Source: Streptomyces sp. 6-11-2
Lineage (GTDB): Bacteria; Actinomycetota; Actinomycetes; Streptomycetales; Streptomycetaceae
Direction: 5' to 3'
DNA length: 64,000 bases
NCBI RefSeq assembly: GCF_006540305.1
Contig: NZ_BJOR01000001.1
Span: 7,378,001-7,442,000, forward strand
The notes below the pieces were generated by a model. That model made no database searches and had not been told where the DNA came from. It worked only from the letters and a program-made list of their open reading frames with translations. The position numbers and the translations under genes are program-made. This document shows positions 40,358 through 49,982 of this stretch, in pieces (the stretch's first letter is position 1; every line of letters starts with the position of its first letter).

Positions 40358-41569
40358 GTGTCAGCGGATACCGTGAATCCTCTCAACGACGGCGACGTCG
40401 CAGGGAGCGAAGCACAACTCATCGATGCGGCCCTCGCGTTGCACCGCGGCGGAAAGATGGCCGTCGAACCGACCGTGCCGGTGCGGGACAAGGACGACCT
40501 GTCCCTGGCCTACACACCGGGCGTGGCCAAGGTGTGCTCCGCGATCGCGGAACAGCCCGAGCTCGTCCACGATTACACCTGGAAGTCCCAAGTGGTGGCG
40601 GTGGTCACGGACGGCAGCGCGGTGCTCGGGCTCGGCGACATCGGGCCGGAGGCTTCGCTGCCAGTGATGGAGGGCAAGTCCATCCTCTTCAGGCAGTTCG
40701 GCGGGGTGAACGCGGTGCCCATCGCGCTGGACTGCCGGGAGGCCGACGAGATCGTCGAGACCGTCGCCCGGCTCGCGCCGTCCTTCGGCGGGGTGAACCT
40801 GGAGGACATCTCCGCCCCCCGCTGCTTCGAGATCGAGCGCAGGCTTCAGGAACGCCTGGACATTCCGATCTTTCACGACGACCAGCACGGCACGGCGGTC
40901 GTCACGCTCGCCGCACTCCGCAACGCGGCGAAGCTGACGGGGCGTTCGCTCGGCGAGCTGCGAGCCGTGATCTCCGGTGCGGGCGCGGCAGGAGTCGCCA
41001 TCGCCAAGATCCTGGTCGAGGCCGGCATCGGCGATGTCGCGGTGTGCGACCGCAAGGGCATCATCGGCCACGACCGCGAGGACCTGACCGACGTCAAGCG
41101 CGAGATGGCGGGTCTCACCAACAAGGCGGGACTGTCCGGCCCCCTGGCGAACGCACTCAAGGGCGCCGATGTCTTCATCGGCGTCTCGGGCGGCACCGTG
41201 CCCGAGCCCGCGGTCGCGTCGATGGCGAAGGACTGCCTGATCTTCGCCATGGCCAACCCGGACCCGGAGATCCACCCGGCTGTGGCGCACCGGTACGCCG
41301 CCGTGGTGGCCACCGGCCGCAGCGACTTCCCGAACCAGATCAACAACGTGCTGGCCTTCCCGGGCATCTTCGCGGGCGCCCTTCAGGTGCGCGCCTCGCG
41401 GATCACCGAGGGGATGAAGCTGGCGGCAGCCGAGGCGCTGGCCGCGGTCGTGGCCGACGAACTGAGCGCGGACAAGGTGATCCCGTCGCCGTTCGACGAG
41501 CGGGTCGCGCCGGCGGTCACCGCGGCGGTCGCCGGGGCGGCCCGCGCGGAGGGCGTCGCCAGGAGGTAG
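40358..41569 (+). CDS. NAD(P)-dependent malic enzyme
   Basis: About 403 residues of the short bacterial malic enzyme type, without the phosphotransacetylase tail. Motifs: LSLAYTPGVAKVCSAIAE with the catalytic Tyr region, VVTDGSAVLGLGDIGPEASLPVMEGKSILF, NLEDISAPRCFEIERRL (metal-binding EDI), PIFHDDQHGTAVVTLAAL, and the Rossmann VISGAGAAGVAIAKIL. It converts malate to pyruvate, CO2 and NAD(P)H. GTG 40358 follows AAAGGAG; an ATG at 40328 is in frame but lacks a ribosome site. First gene of an operon with an MFS carrier, so it may process an imported C4 acid or link catabolic carbon to pyruvate. Confidence 0.92.
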   Translation: MSADTVNPLNDGDVAGSEAQLIDAALALHRGGKMAVEPTVPVRDKDDLSLAYTPGVAKVCSAIAEQPELVHDYTWKSQVVAVVTDGSAVLGLGDIGPEASLPVMEGKSILFRQFGGVNAVPIALDCREADEIVETVARLAPSFGGVNLEDISAPRCFEIERRLQERLDIPIFHDDQHGTAVVTLAALRNAAKLTGRSLGELRAVISGAGAAGVAIAKILVEAGIGDVAVCDRKGIIGHDREDLTDVKREMAGLTNKAGLSGPLANALKGADVFIGVSGGTVPEPAVASMAKDCLIFAMANPDPEIHPAVAHRYAAVVATGRSDFPNQINNVLAFPGIFAGALQVRASRITEGMKLAAAEALAAVVADELSADKVIPSPFDERVAPAVTAAVAGAARAEGVARR

Positions 41570-41824
41570 GCCTCCGGCCCGACGAACCACCACTTCAGCT
41601 CCACCCCACCAGCCCCACCACATCGGTTCCACACAAACGCACAGGCAGGACAACTGTCCTGGCGTCCGGACGCTACGGCACCTCAGGGCGGTCACGCCGA
41701 CCGCGGACCACCCGCCGAAGCCCCTCATCGCGAACACGTCGATCAGAACGCTGCTAGCCCTCATCATCCCGACGCCGTGATCCACACCGCGCCGGGGTTT
41801 GGCCCGACCTTCACGGAGCCTCAC

Positions 41825-43240
41825 ATGAGCATGGAAAGCTACGACACCACGGCACCCTCGCAGGGGGGCCTCTCCGCGGTGATGGAACGCATCGGCTGGA
41901 CCCGCGCCCACTGGGCAGTGGTGATCATGGTCCTCGCCGGGATGTTCTTCGACGCGCTGGAGCAGGACACCACCGGGGCGATCACCGAAGGCCTCAAGGC
42001 CAGTTTCGGGATGGACACGTCCGATCTGGCGTTCCTGAACACCATCATGATCATCGGCGGTCTCGTCGGCCGGCTCGGCACCGGATACCTCGCCGACCGC
42101 AAGGGCCGGCGGTACGCGCTCTCGTTCAACCTGTTGCTGTACACCCTCGGCGGACTCCTCAGCGCCGCGGCGCCGAACCAGTTCCTGCTCGAGGTGTCAC
42201 GGTTCATCGTGGGGATCGGACTCGGTGGCGAGTTCACCGTCGGCCTGGCGCTCGTGGCCGAGATGGTCTCCACGAAGTACCGGGGCACGGTGGCCGCGTC
42301 GCTGAACATCGGCTCCGGCGGCGTGGGCAACTTCGTCGCCTTCGGCCTCTTCCTGGTCGTCCTCGGCCCCCTCAACGACACGCTCGGCGGCACCTCGATG
42401 AGCTGGCGCTGGCTCTACGTGCTTCTCGCCGTGCCCGCGCTGCTGGTCGTCTTCATCCGCAGATACATGCCCGAGTCCCCGCGGTTCCTGCTGTCGAAGG
42501 GCCGAGTGGACGAGGCCAACGCGGCCCTGACCGTCATGGCCTCGGGCCGGCTGACCCGCACGCCGCAGGGCCCTCCGACGCCGTACCTCACCGAGGCGGA
42601 CGTCCCGGACGTCGTCGGCGAGTCGGTGCCGCTCAAGTCGTTGCTCTCCAGCACCTCGCTGAAGCGCACCGCCGCGATCGGGGCCGCGTCCTGGATGTCC
42701 TTCGGCGGCCAGATCACCCTGCTCGTGCTGATGCCCACGATCCTGGTCTCCCAGGGCTACAGCATCAGCGACAGCCTGGCGTTCACGATGACGATGAACT
42801 TCGGCAGCCTGCTCGGTGCCTGTGCCGCGGCCTACTTCGCGCAGCGGCTCGGCCGGCGGACCACGGTCATCGGGGCCGCCGTACTCGGCTGCGCGGCAGC
42901 CGTGGCGTTCGCGCTCTTCGCGAAGGGCGTCGCGCTGATCCTGATCCTCGGGGCCACCTTCCAGTTCTTCGCGCTGCTGCTCAACAGCACGCTCGCGGCC
43001 TGGTCGCCCGAGGTCTACCCGACCGAGGTCCGCGCACTGGGCACCTCGATCGTCAACGGCATCGGCAACGTCTCCGGCGCGGTGATGCCCCTGATCGCGG
43101 TTCCGGTCCTCCACGCCTACGGCATGTCCGGCGTCTTCCTGATGCTCGCCTCGATGTACGTCGTGCTGGCGATCTCGGCCCGGTTCGCACCGGAGACGTA
43201 CCGGCTGTCGCTGGAGCAGATCAACCGCAGCCAGGTCTGA
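41825..43240 (+). CDS. MFS transporter, sugar/organic-acid porter type
   Basis: A 471-residue facilitator of the sugar porter/aromatic acid:H+ symporter type. The start LAGMFFDALEQDTTGAITEGL has the conserved acidic residue of helix 1; motif A is GTGYLADRKGRRYALSFN; the central loop includes RYMPESPRFLLSKGRVDEA, the PESPR signature of this group; the end has WSPEVYPTEVRALGTSIVN. It is probably a proton-driven importer. GGAG precedes the ATG at 41825. It lies in an operon between malic enzyme and the M24-type enzyme, so it likely imports that enzyme's substrate. Confidence 0.9.
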   Translation: MSMESYDTTAPSQGGLSAVMERIGWTRAHWAVVIMVLAGMFFDALEQDTTGAITEGLKASFGMDTSDLAFLNTIMIIGGLVGRLGTGYLADRKGRRYALSFNLLLYTLGGLLSAAAPNQFLLEVSRFIVGIGLGGEFTVGLALVAEMVSTKYRGTVAASLNIGSGGVGNFVAFGLFLVVLGPLNDTLGGTSMSWRWLYVLLAVPALLVVFIRRYMPESPRFLLSKGRVDEANAALTVMASGRLTRTPQGPPTPYLTEADVPDVVGESVPLKSLLSSTSLKRTAAIGAASWMSFGGQITLLVLMPTILVSQGYSISDSLAFTMTMNFGSLLGACAAAYFAQRLGRRTTVIGAAVLGCAAAVAFALFAKGVALILILGATFQFFALLLNSTLAAWSPEVYPTEVRALGTSIVNGIGNVSGAVMPLIAVPVLHAYGMSGVFLMLASMYVVLAISARFAPETYRLSLEQINRSQV

Positions 43241-43296
43241 CCCATGTGAGCCCACCGCGCTCGACGCCGTTGGAGCCACAACAAGGGAGGAAAGAG

Positions 43297-44712
43297 ATGA
43301 GACAGTACAGCGTCCCGGTCGACTACCGTCGCATGGAGTCGCTCCTGCGCGACTTCGAACCCAGCTTCGAGTTCGAACCGGCCGAGCAGATCACCGAAGG
43401 CGAGTACGCCGACCGCATCGAACGGATCCGGCGGGACGCCACTGTCGCCGGATACGACGCGACTTTGGTGCACAGCAGCCTGGTGGGCTGGTACCACACG
43501 TCCAACCCGTTCCTGCGCTACATCTGCGACTGGATGCGCGAGGGAGTGCTGGTCATACCGACCGACGCCGACCAGCCGCTCGAACTGCTGTCGTTCTGGA
43601 CGGAGTCGGCCGTCGTACCGCCGGGTGGCGAACCGCTGCTGGTGGGTGAGATCTGGCAGATCTCACCGTTCGGCCGCGAGAGCGTCAACCGGCCCGGTTC
43701 GCCCCTCGGCAAGACGGTGGAGGCCTGCGCCGCGGTCCTCCGCCGTCTCGGAGCCGAGGGCGGCCGGATCGGCACCGTGGGCGACGACACCGCACGGACC
43801 TTCTGGACCGCGCTCGGCGAGGCCATGCCGACGACCGGCTTCCAGGACGCGACCGACATCGTGCTCAGGATGCAGCGCGTCCGCTCGGCCGCCGAGATCG
43901 CGATCATCAGGTCGGCCGGCCAGCTGATCGACATCGGTTACGAGGCCGCCTGCCACGTCACCCGCCCGGGCGTCACCGACTACGAGGTCTACGCGGCCTT
44001 CTCCTACGCGCAGATGGCCAGAGGCGGGGAGACCGGCGACGGCTACCAGATCGGCGTCAACCGGTACGGGACGCACTGCGGAAAGCCCTACGGCCACGTC
44101 GTACAGAACGGAGACCTGCTCAACCTCTACATCTCCAACGTCACCTATCTCGGCTACTGCGCCCAGGCCGCCCGGATGATGGTGATCGGCTCCGCCACGG
44201 CGAAGCAGGAGGAAGTGCTCGAGATGACGGTCGACGCCGTTCGCCGTGCCGAGCAACTCATCAAGCCGGGCGTCAGGTTCAGCGACCTGCACGACGCGGC
44301 GTTCGACGCCTACGTCGAGCGCGGCTACCTGGCCTCCAAGGAGACCAGGACGATGCCGTTCAACTGGGAGGCCATGCCGGACGGTTCCCCCCGGCGCGTG
44401 CGGCGCGAATACGTGCCGGACGCGGACTGGGAGGCCCAGGGCCGCCGGCTGATGCACGTCTATCCCGCGGCTCCGGGGCCGCACAACCCGAACCTCGGTC
44501 ACGCCATCGGGATGCCGAAGCTGCCGCAGTACAACGTGGCGTCCCACAACACCGACCGGATGGAACCGGGGATGGTCTTCGTCCTCCACGCGCAGTGGGT
44601 CGACCCGCTCGTCGCCGGCTCCAACCTCGGTGACCTCTACGTCGTGACGAACGACGGCTTCGAGAACCTCACCTGCCGCACCAGTGTCGAACCGTACCGG
44701 GTCACCGCGTAG
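43297..44712 (+). CDS. M24 (creatinase/aminopeptidase P) fold enzyme with altered active site
   Basis: A 471-residue pita-bread-fold protein: N-terminal creatinase-type domain (about 40-200), C-terminal M24 domain (about 205-465). In true M24 metallopeptidases five residues bind two metals (D, D, H, E, E). Aligned here they are Ile279, Gln290, His402, His431 and Asp446 (segments NLYISNVTYLGYCAQAAR, NLGHAIGMPKLP, MVFVLHAQWVD, SNLGDLYVVTNDG). Only His402 is kept, so metal-dependent proteolysis is unlikely; creatinase shows the fold can hydrolyse C-N bonds without metal. AGGGAGGAAAG precedes the ATG. It sits 56 bp behind the MFS gene and 48 bp before the NMT1-like gene. Confidence 0.82.
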   Translation: MRQYSVPVDYRRMESLLRDFEPSFEFEPAEQITEGEYADRIERIRRDATVAGYDATLVHSSLVGWYHTSNPFLRYICDWMREGVLVIPTDADQPLELLSFWTESAVVPPGGEPLLVGEIWQISPFGRESVNRPGSPLGKTVEACAAVLRRLGAEGGRIGTVGDDTARTFWTALGEAMPTTGFQDATDIVLRMQRVRSAAEIAIIRSAGQLIDIGYEAACHVTRPGVTDYEVYAAFSYAQMARGGETGDGYQIGVNRYGTHCGKPYGHVVQNGDLLNLYISNVTYLGYCAQAARMMVIGSATAKQEEVLEMTVDAVRRAEQLIKPGVRFSDLHDAAFDAYVERGYLASKETRTMPFNWEAMPDGSPRRVRREYVPDADWEAQGRRLMHVYPAAPGPHNPNLGHAIGMPKLPQYNVASHNTDRMEPGMVFVLHAQWVDPLVAGSNLGDLYVVTNDGFENLTCRTSVEPYRVTA

Positions 44713-44760
44713 TTCGGCCCGCCACTCCCCGCACACCAACAACCAACACGGAGCGAATCA

Positions 44761-45660
44761 GTGGAAATCCTGAACGTCAGCGCGACCGCCCACGGCTCCA
44801 ACTACCTGCCCGAGTACGTCGCCCGCGAGCACGGCATCTTCGCCGACCACGGGCTGAAGGTCCCCTCCCAGCCGCGCAGCCCGTGGGACGGTGTCATGCA
44901 CGACCTCGCGGACGGCACCGCGGACGTCGCGCTCGGCGGCCTGTGGGTGCCGGCGATGTACGCGGGCAACGGCCGTGACTTCGTGGCGGTCTGCCAGCTG
45001 AACGACCGCTTCCCGATGAGCATCGTGACCCGGGAACCGATCGCGGGCTTCGAGCTGTCCTGGCTCACCGGCAAGACCGTTCTCGCGCCGGGGCAGGGAG
45101 GCACCGCGCCGGCGGAGTTCACCCGAGGACTGATGCGTGAGGCCGGGCTCGATCCGTGGCGGACGCGCTTCGCGCACGACCTGTCCACGCAGATGCTGCG
45201 TGAGCTGTTCCTCGGCGGGCTGGGCGACGCGTTCATCGCCGACCTCGGCACCGCCACCGAACTGGAGCACGCCGGTCAGGGCCACATCGTCTACCGGCAC
45301 GCGGAGCGCGGCGGACGGATGCCGAACAGCGTCTACTACGTCCTGCGGGAACGTCTGGAGGAACTCACCCCGAAGCTCATCCCGTTCGTCCGGTCGATCG
45401 ACCGGGCCATGGGTCTGCTGCGTACCGGGGAAGCCGGCGACCTGGGTTCGCTGTTCAGCAGCGAGTGGCCCGGAGCGGACCCCAAGGTCCTCGCCGAGGT
45501 CACCGCGGAACTGGTGGAGAACGGGACCTGGGCCACGGTCCGGGTGGACCGTGACGCCTGCGACCGGTGGACAGGGATCCTGCACGACGCCGGACTGACG
45601 TCGGCGCCGGTCGCCTACGAGTCGATCGTGGACACCCGGGCGATGGACGCGGTCGCGTAA
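44761..45660 (+). CDS. NMT1/THI5-like binding protein without signal peptide
   Basis: A 299-residue protein of the SsuA/THI5-like fold: ILNVSATAHGSNYLPEYVAREHGIFADHGLKV is the usual N-terminal strand and helix, then DLADGTADVALGGLWVPAMYAGNGRDFVAV. Normal ABC substrate-binding members are secreted, but this one begins MEILNVS with no signal peptide or lipobox, and GTG 44761 has CGGAGCG at proper spacing. It must be cytoplasmic, like THI5 or NMT1 enzymes or a substrate-handling protein. It ends the malic enzyme-MFS-M24 operon, 65 bp before a strong terminator. No permease or ATPase is adjacent. Confidence 0.8.
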   Translation: MEILNVSATAHGSNYLPEYVAREHGIFADHGLKVPSQPRSPWDGVMHDLADGTADVALGGLWVPAMYAGNGRDFVAVCQLNDRFPMSIVTREPIAGFELSWLTGKTVLAPGQGGTAPAEFTRGLMREAGLDPWRTRFAHDLSTQMLRELFLGGLGDAFIADLGTATELEHAGQGHIVYRHAERGGRMPNSVYYVLRERLEELTPKLIPFVRSIDRAMGLLRTGEAGDLGSLFSSEWPGADPKVLAEVTAELVENGTWATVRVDRDACDRWTGILHDAGLTSAPVAYESIVDTRAMDAVA

Positions 45661-45723
45661 GAAGCAGCCGGATCCGGGGGCGGGGGCTGTGCCGGGCCGG
45701 CCGCGGCCGGGACGGCGGACGGC

Positions 45724-45761
45724 ACCGCCGGGTGCGGAACGGACGTTCCGCACCCGGCGGT
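45724..45761. terminator. 18-bp perfect hairpin ending the malic enzyme operon
   Basis: The arms 45724-45741 and 45744-45761 are fully complementary with only two bases between them (so a 4-base effective loop). It begins 64 nt after the last stop codon of the operon. This is the strongest terminator in the window. The rest of 45661-46021 has no gene. Confidence 0.75.
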
Positions 45762-46021
45762 CGTCGGTGTGTTCTCTGTGTGGTGTCGGCCGTTTCACGG
45801 TCCTGCTCCTGTGCGACCCAGCCGGGCGGCGGGCTGCCCGGTCCGGGTGGATACCCTGACCACCGTCAACGACGAAGCAGGACAACAGGGGTGGGGCGGG
45901 ACACGGTGGTGGCGGGCAAGGAACCAGGCAGGGCGTTCGCTGGAATCGCCGACGGGATGCCGGCCGGAGCGGACCGCCCTCGTGCGGCGAGTTCCGGGAA
46001 CGCCCCGACAAGGGACGGGCG

Positions 46022-47121
46022 TTGAGGAACGACGGCGTACATCCGCCGGGCGGCGCCTTTGCCGGACCGGACCCCACGGACGCGTCCCTGCTCACCCAAC
46101 TCGGCCTGAGCCCCCGGGAGAGCGCCGTCTACCGGCTCCTCGTCGACCGGCCCGACAGTGATCCCGACGCGCTGGCAGACCTGTCGACGGGGCGGCCCGC
46201 CGAGGTGGCGCGCGCCCTCGACATCCTGGTCGAGCGCGGCCTGGCCAACGCCGACCGCACCGACGAGAGCCCCCCGCGCTACCGCGCCGCCTCGCCGGTG
46301 CTCGCCCTCGGCCCGCTCCTCGAATCCCGCCGCACCGCCCTGCACCGCGTCGAGCCCTCGTCGCCGACCTCGCCGAGCGGCACCGCTCCGCCCAGGCCCA
46401 TGCCACGGGCGCGCCCATCGAGGTGCTGTCGGGTGCCGCGGCGATCCGGCGCAGACTCCTGCTGATGCAGGGCCAGGCCGTCGGCGAGGTGTGCACCATG
46501 CTGCCGCTGCGACGGGTGCCCGCGGTCCTCACCTTCGAGGACAACCACAACGAGGTCGAGCACGAGATGGCCCGGCGCGGGGTCGTCATGCGCAGCGTCA
46601 TCGAGCGTGACTGGCTCGAAAGTCCCGAAACCGCTTCCGTGTTGGCCTCCTACGTGGCCGAGGGCCAGCACATCGTCGTCGCCGACAAGGTGCCCGTCAA
46701 GCTGATCATCGTCGACAGGCGCATCGCCCTGCTGCCCCTCGACCCGGAGCGCGAGGGCGAACCCGTGGCGCTCGTCGTGCACCGCACCGGGCTGCTCACC
46801 GCGCTCGGTTCGCTCTTCGACGAGTACTTCGAGAAGGGCTGGCGCCTGCGCGCCTCCGGCACCGGCCCCGGCCCGGAGGGTCCCGGCAAGTCCCTGCTCG
46901 ACGCCGTCGACCGGCAGATCGTCGCCCTGTTGCACGTCGGCCTCACCGACGCGGCCATCGCCCGCCAGCTCGGCATGGGCCACCGTACCGTCCAACGCCG
47001 CCTGCACGCCCTCATGGTGGAGGTCGGCGCCGCCACCCGCTTCCAACTGGGCTGGCACGCCGCCCGGTCCGGCTGGCTGGACGAGACACCCGCGAATCCA
47101 TTGGAATCCCACCACGGTTGA
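46022..47121 (+). pseudogene. TrmB/LuxR-type regulator split by a one-base frameshift
   Basis: Two frames together make one regulator of about 365 residues. Frame 1 (from TTG 46022, after AAGGGAC) has a TrmB-like winged helix: LTQLGLSPRESAVYRLLVDRP and ARALDILVERGLANADR. It then runs out of register near 46350. The rest continues one frame away (LVADLAERHRSAQAHATG, then to 47121) and ends in a LuxR-type HTH (TDAAIARQLGMGHRTVQRRLHALM). Restoring one G in GAG-CCCTC at 46352-46359 joins them. It is either a true single-base deletion or a sequencing error. It is adjacent to the M4 protease gene, as similar regulators often are. Confidence 0.75.
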
Positions 47122-47149
47122 GGCGCGTTTGCGCCACGGCATATTTGCG
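47122..47149. promoter_or_regulatory. Repeats in the protease promoter region
   Basis: GGCGC-GTTT-GCGCC (47122-47135) is an inverted repeat, and TTTGCG occurs at 47128-47133 and 47144-47149, spaced 16 bp. They lie just after the regulator stop and 125 bp before the protease start, where a regulator of the protease gene would bind. Confidence 0.35.
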
Positions 47150-47273
47150 TCGGGGCTGATCCCTTGTACGCGGAACGGGCCGTACCGAACCATCGAGCTC
47201 ACCGAACGCGTGGGACCGTGCACCCCGCGTACAGGTGCGATTTCACGTATCCGTGCAAGATGGAGAGGTTCCC

Positions 47274-49982
47274 GTGTTCCCCATGAGGACAAGAGGTCTC
47301 CGCCGGGCTCTGGCCACCGGAGTGGTCGTCGCGGCCACCGGAGCGTCGCTGCTGGTCACACCGGCCTGGGCCGAGGACGGGGCACCGCAGCCCGCGAACG
47401 TCACCGCCGGCCGGGTACCGGTGGCGCCGGCCATGACCGAGGGCCTGGACAAGGCCACCCGCAAGGGGACGCCCGCCGAGGCGGCCCGCGCGCACCTCAA
47501 GGCCCATCAGGACAAGTACAGGGTCCCGGTCTCCGACCTGCAGACCCTGAAGACCACCAAGGTCGGCAAGCAGTCCACGGTCCGCTTCCGGCAGAAGCAC
47601 GACGGGGTGCCGGTCTTCGGCGCCGAGTACGCGGTGCAGACCGAGCCGGCCGACGGCGGCCAGAAGGTCCTCTCCGCCACCGGCACGCTGTACACCGGCC
47701 TCACCGTCTCCACCACCCCGAAGGTCACCGAGGCCACCGCCAGGCAGCGGATGTTCTCGCTGGACTCGCGCCTGGGCACCGTCCGGGGCGCCAAGACCGC
47801 CGAGCACGGCCTCGTCGTCCTGCCCAACTCCCATGGCGGCACGCTGACCTGGCACTTCACCGTGACCGGCGCCAGGGCTGACGGCAGCCCGGTGCGCCAG
47901 GAGGTGTATGTCGACGCGAACGTCGGCGGCATCACCCTGTCGTACAACAACATCGACGCGGCCGACGCCGCGCCCGTGACGGCGACGGGCGTGCGCGTGG
48001 ACGGCAGCGAGGTGCAGCTGAACGCCAACCAGGAGGCGGACGGCTCGTACACCCTGGCCGACTCCACCCGCGACATGTACGCGCGGACCGGCGGCCAGAT
48101 ACGCACCTACGACGCGCAGCGCAAGAACTACACGCTCGTCGCGGGTGGCCCGGTCACCGACGACGTCCCGCTGGTGAAGTCCTCCACCGGCCGCTTCGAC
48201 GGCGCGAACACCACCTCCGGCGCGGTCGACGCCCACGTCAACGCCGCCAAGGTCTACGAATACCTCAAGAACCAGCTCGGCCGCGACGGCGTCGACGGCA
48301 AGGGCGGCAGCATCCACTCGGTCGTCAACGTCGCCAGCAACGGCTCGGACTACGCCAACGCCTTCTGGGACGGCTCCAAGATGGTGTACGGCCACATGAA
48401 CGGCGTGCCGCTGTCGGTGGGCCTGGACGTGGTCGGCCACGAGATGACGCACGGCGTGACCGAGCACGCCGCCGGACTCGTCTACCTCAACCAGTCGGGA
48501 GCCCTCAACGAGGCCATCTCCGACTACTTCGGCAATGCCATGGAGACCGCCGACAAGGGCATCGCCATGAGCGACCCCACGTCCGGCCTCGTCGGCGAGT
48601 ACCTCTGCAACGGCACCAAGCCGCTCGCGGACTGCGCCCTGCGCGACCTGAACGACGGCCGCAACGCGCAGAAGGACTTCCTGCCCATCACGCTCGACAT
48701 CGACAACGGGGGAGTGCACTCCAACTCCACCATCGTCGGCGGCGCGCTGTGGGACATCCGCAAGAACATCGACACCAAGCTCGCGGACCAGATCATCTAC
48801 CGGGCCGCGGAGAACTACCTCACCCCGCTGTCCGGCTTCACCGACATGCGCAACGCGGTCACCCTCGCCGCCAAGTCCATGAAGGTCTCCACGGCCGACC
48901 TCGCCGCGATCGACAAGGCCTTCGACACCCACGGCATCGAGCAGGGCTGGGAGCGCAAGGGCGGCACGCACGACGCCACCACCATCGGCGCCAACGTCCT
49001 GCCCGCCTACGAGGTCTACGGCGGCGTCGACGAGCAGGCCGCCCAGATCAAGGGCGACGTCTACGCCATCAGCCACGGCGACGCCATCGCCTGGGACCAG
49101 GGCGGCGCCGCGTTCGGCATCACCGTGGGCCGCTTCTCCAAGCACCCGCAGCACGAGCTGGCCCAGAAGGACACCTACCTGCTCGACCCGTCCCTCGACA
49201 GCGACCGCGTCGTCTTCACCCGGATCGCCGCCGACGGCGTCGGCATCTACCAGTCCGGCGACAAGGGTCAGGGTGAGATCAAGAAGCTGGTCGACGAGCC
49301 GGGCGTGGACGAGACCGAGCCGGTCACCGAGAACGGCGCCCTCGCCTACATCCGCACCACCTCCGACGGCGAGCAGGACGTCATGCTCCGCAAGGCCGAC
49401 GGCACCACGGTCAACGTGACGCCCGAGCCCGGCACCCAGGCCTCCCACCTCGCCATGAAGAACGGCACCATCGCCTGGGCCGGCGGCGACGGCACGTACC
49501 TCTACCTCTACGACATCGCCACCGGCACCACGCAGAACAAGCGGATCGGCGGCTTCCTGTTCAACTACATCTCGGACATCCAGCTCACCTCGGACCGTGT
49601 CTTCTACCGTGTGACGAACGGCTTCCTGATCCCGAGCACCACGCTGGGCTCGGCGCCGGTCAACGACGTGACCCAGATGGCGAACCTGCGCTACCCGTCG
49701 AGCCTCTACGCCGCCCAGTTCTCCGTGAACGACAACTACCTGGCGTACTCGACGTACAGCATCTGGGGCGCCCTCGGCTCCTGGGACGGCCCCACCAAGG
49801 TGAAGGTCGCCAAGACCTCCGACGTGCTGGCCGGCCTGAACGACTTCAGCCGCGTCTCCTGCTCCTCCGGCTCGCAACTGGCCCCGTCCCTCGGTGACGG
49901 CCGACGCGTCGTCTGGCTGGACACCACGGCCGCCACGACGGACGTCGTGACCCGCGAGACGTTCGCCAACACCTGCGCCTAG
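47274..49982 (+). CDS. Secreted M4 (thermolysin-like) metalloprotease with C-terminal beta domain
   Basis: A 902-residue secreted protease. A Sec signal peptide ends near TPAWAEDG, followed by an FTP/PepSY propeptide (about 35-215, e.g. STVRFRQKHDGVPVFGAEYAV). The M4 catalytic domain has HEMTH at 389-393 in VVGHEMTHGV, the third ligand Glu413 in GALNEAISDYFG and the active-site His in GGVHSNSTIVGGALWD. About 330 further residues (560-902) form a repeat-rich beta region (AISHGDAIAWDQGG, YIRTTSDGEQDVMLRKADG) like a WD40/TolB-type propeller, not found in thermolysin itself. GTG 47274 follows GGAGAGG. It works outside the cell. Confidence 0.93.
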   Translation: MFPMRTRGLRRALATGVVVAATGASLLVTPAWAEDGAPQPANVTAGRVPVAPAMTEGLDKATRKGTPAEAARAHLKAHQDKYRVPVSDLQTLKTTKVGKQSTVRFRQKHDGVPVFGAEYAVQTEPADGGQKVLSATGTLYTGLTVSTTPKVTEATARQRMFSLDSRLGTVRGAKTAEHGLVVLPNSHGGTLTWHFTVTGARADGSPVRQEVYVDANVGGITLSYNNIDAADAAPVTATGVRVDGSEVQLNANQEADGSYTLADSTRDMYARTGGQIRTYDAQRKNYTLVAGGPVTDDVPLVKSSTGRFDGANTTSGAVDAHVNAAKVYEYLKNQLGRDGVDGKGGSIHSVVNVASNGSDYANAFWDGSKMVYGHMNGVPLSVGLDVVGHEMTHGVTEHAAGLVYLNQSGALNEAISDYFGNAMETADKGIAMSDPTSGLVGEYLCNGTKPLADCALRDLNDGRNAQKDFLPITLDIDNGGVHSNSTIVGGALWDIRKNIDTKLADQIIYRAAENYLTPLSGFTDMRNAVTLAAKSMKVSTADLAAIDKAFDTHGIEQGWERKGGTHDATTIGANVLPAYEVYGGVDEQAAQIKGDVYAISHGDAIAWDQGGAAFGITVGRFSKHPQHELAQKDTYLLDPSLDSDRVVFTRIAADGVGIYQSGDKGQGEIKKLVDEPGVDETEPVTENGALAYIRTTSDGEQDVMLRKADGTTVNVTPEPGTQASHLAMKNGTIAWAGGDGTYLYLYDIATGTTQNKRIGGFLFNYISDIQLTSDRVFYRVTNGFLIPSTTLGSAPVNDVTQMANLRYPSSLYAAQFSVNDNYLAYSTYSIWGALGSWDGPTKVKVAKTSDVLAGLNDFSRVSCSSGSQLAPSLGDGRRVVWLDTTAATTDVVTRETFANTCA

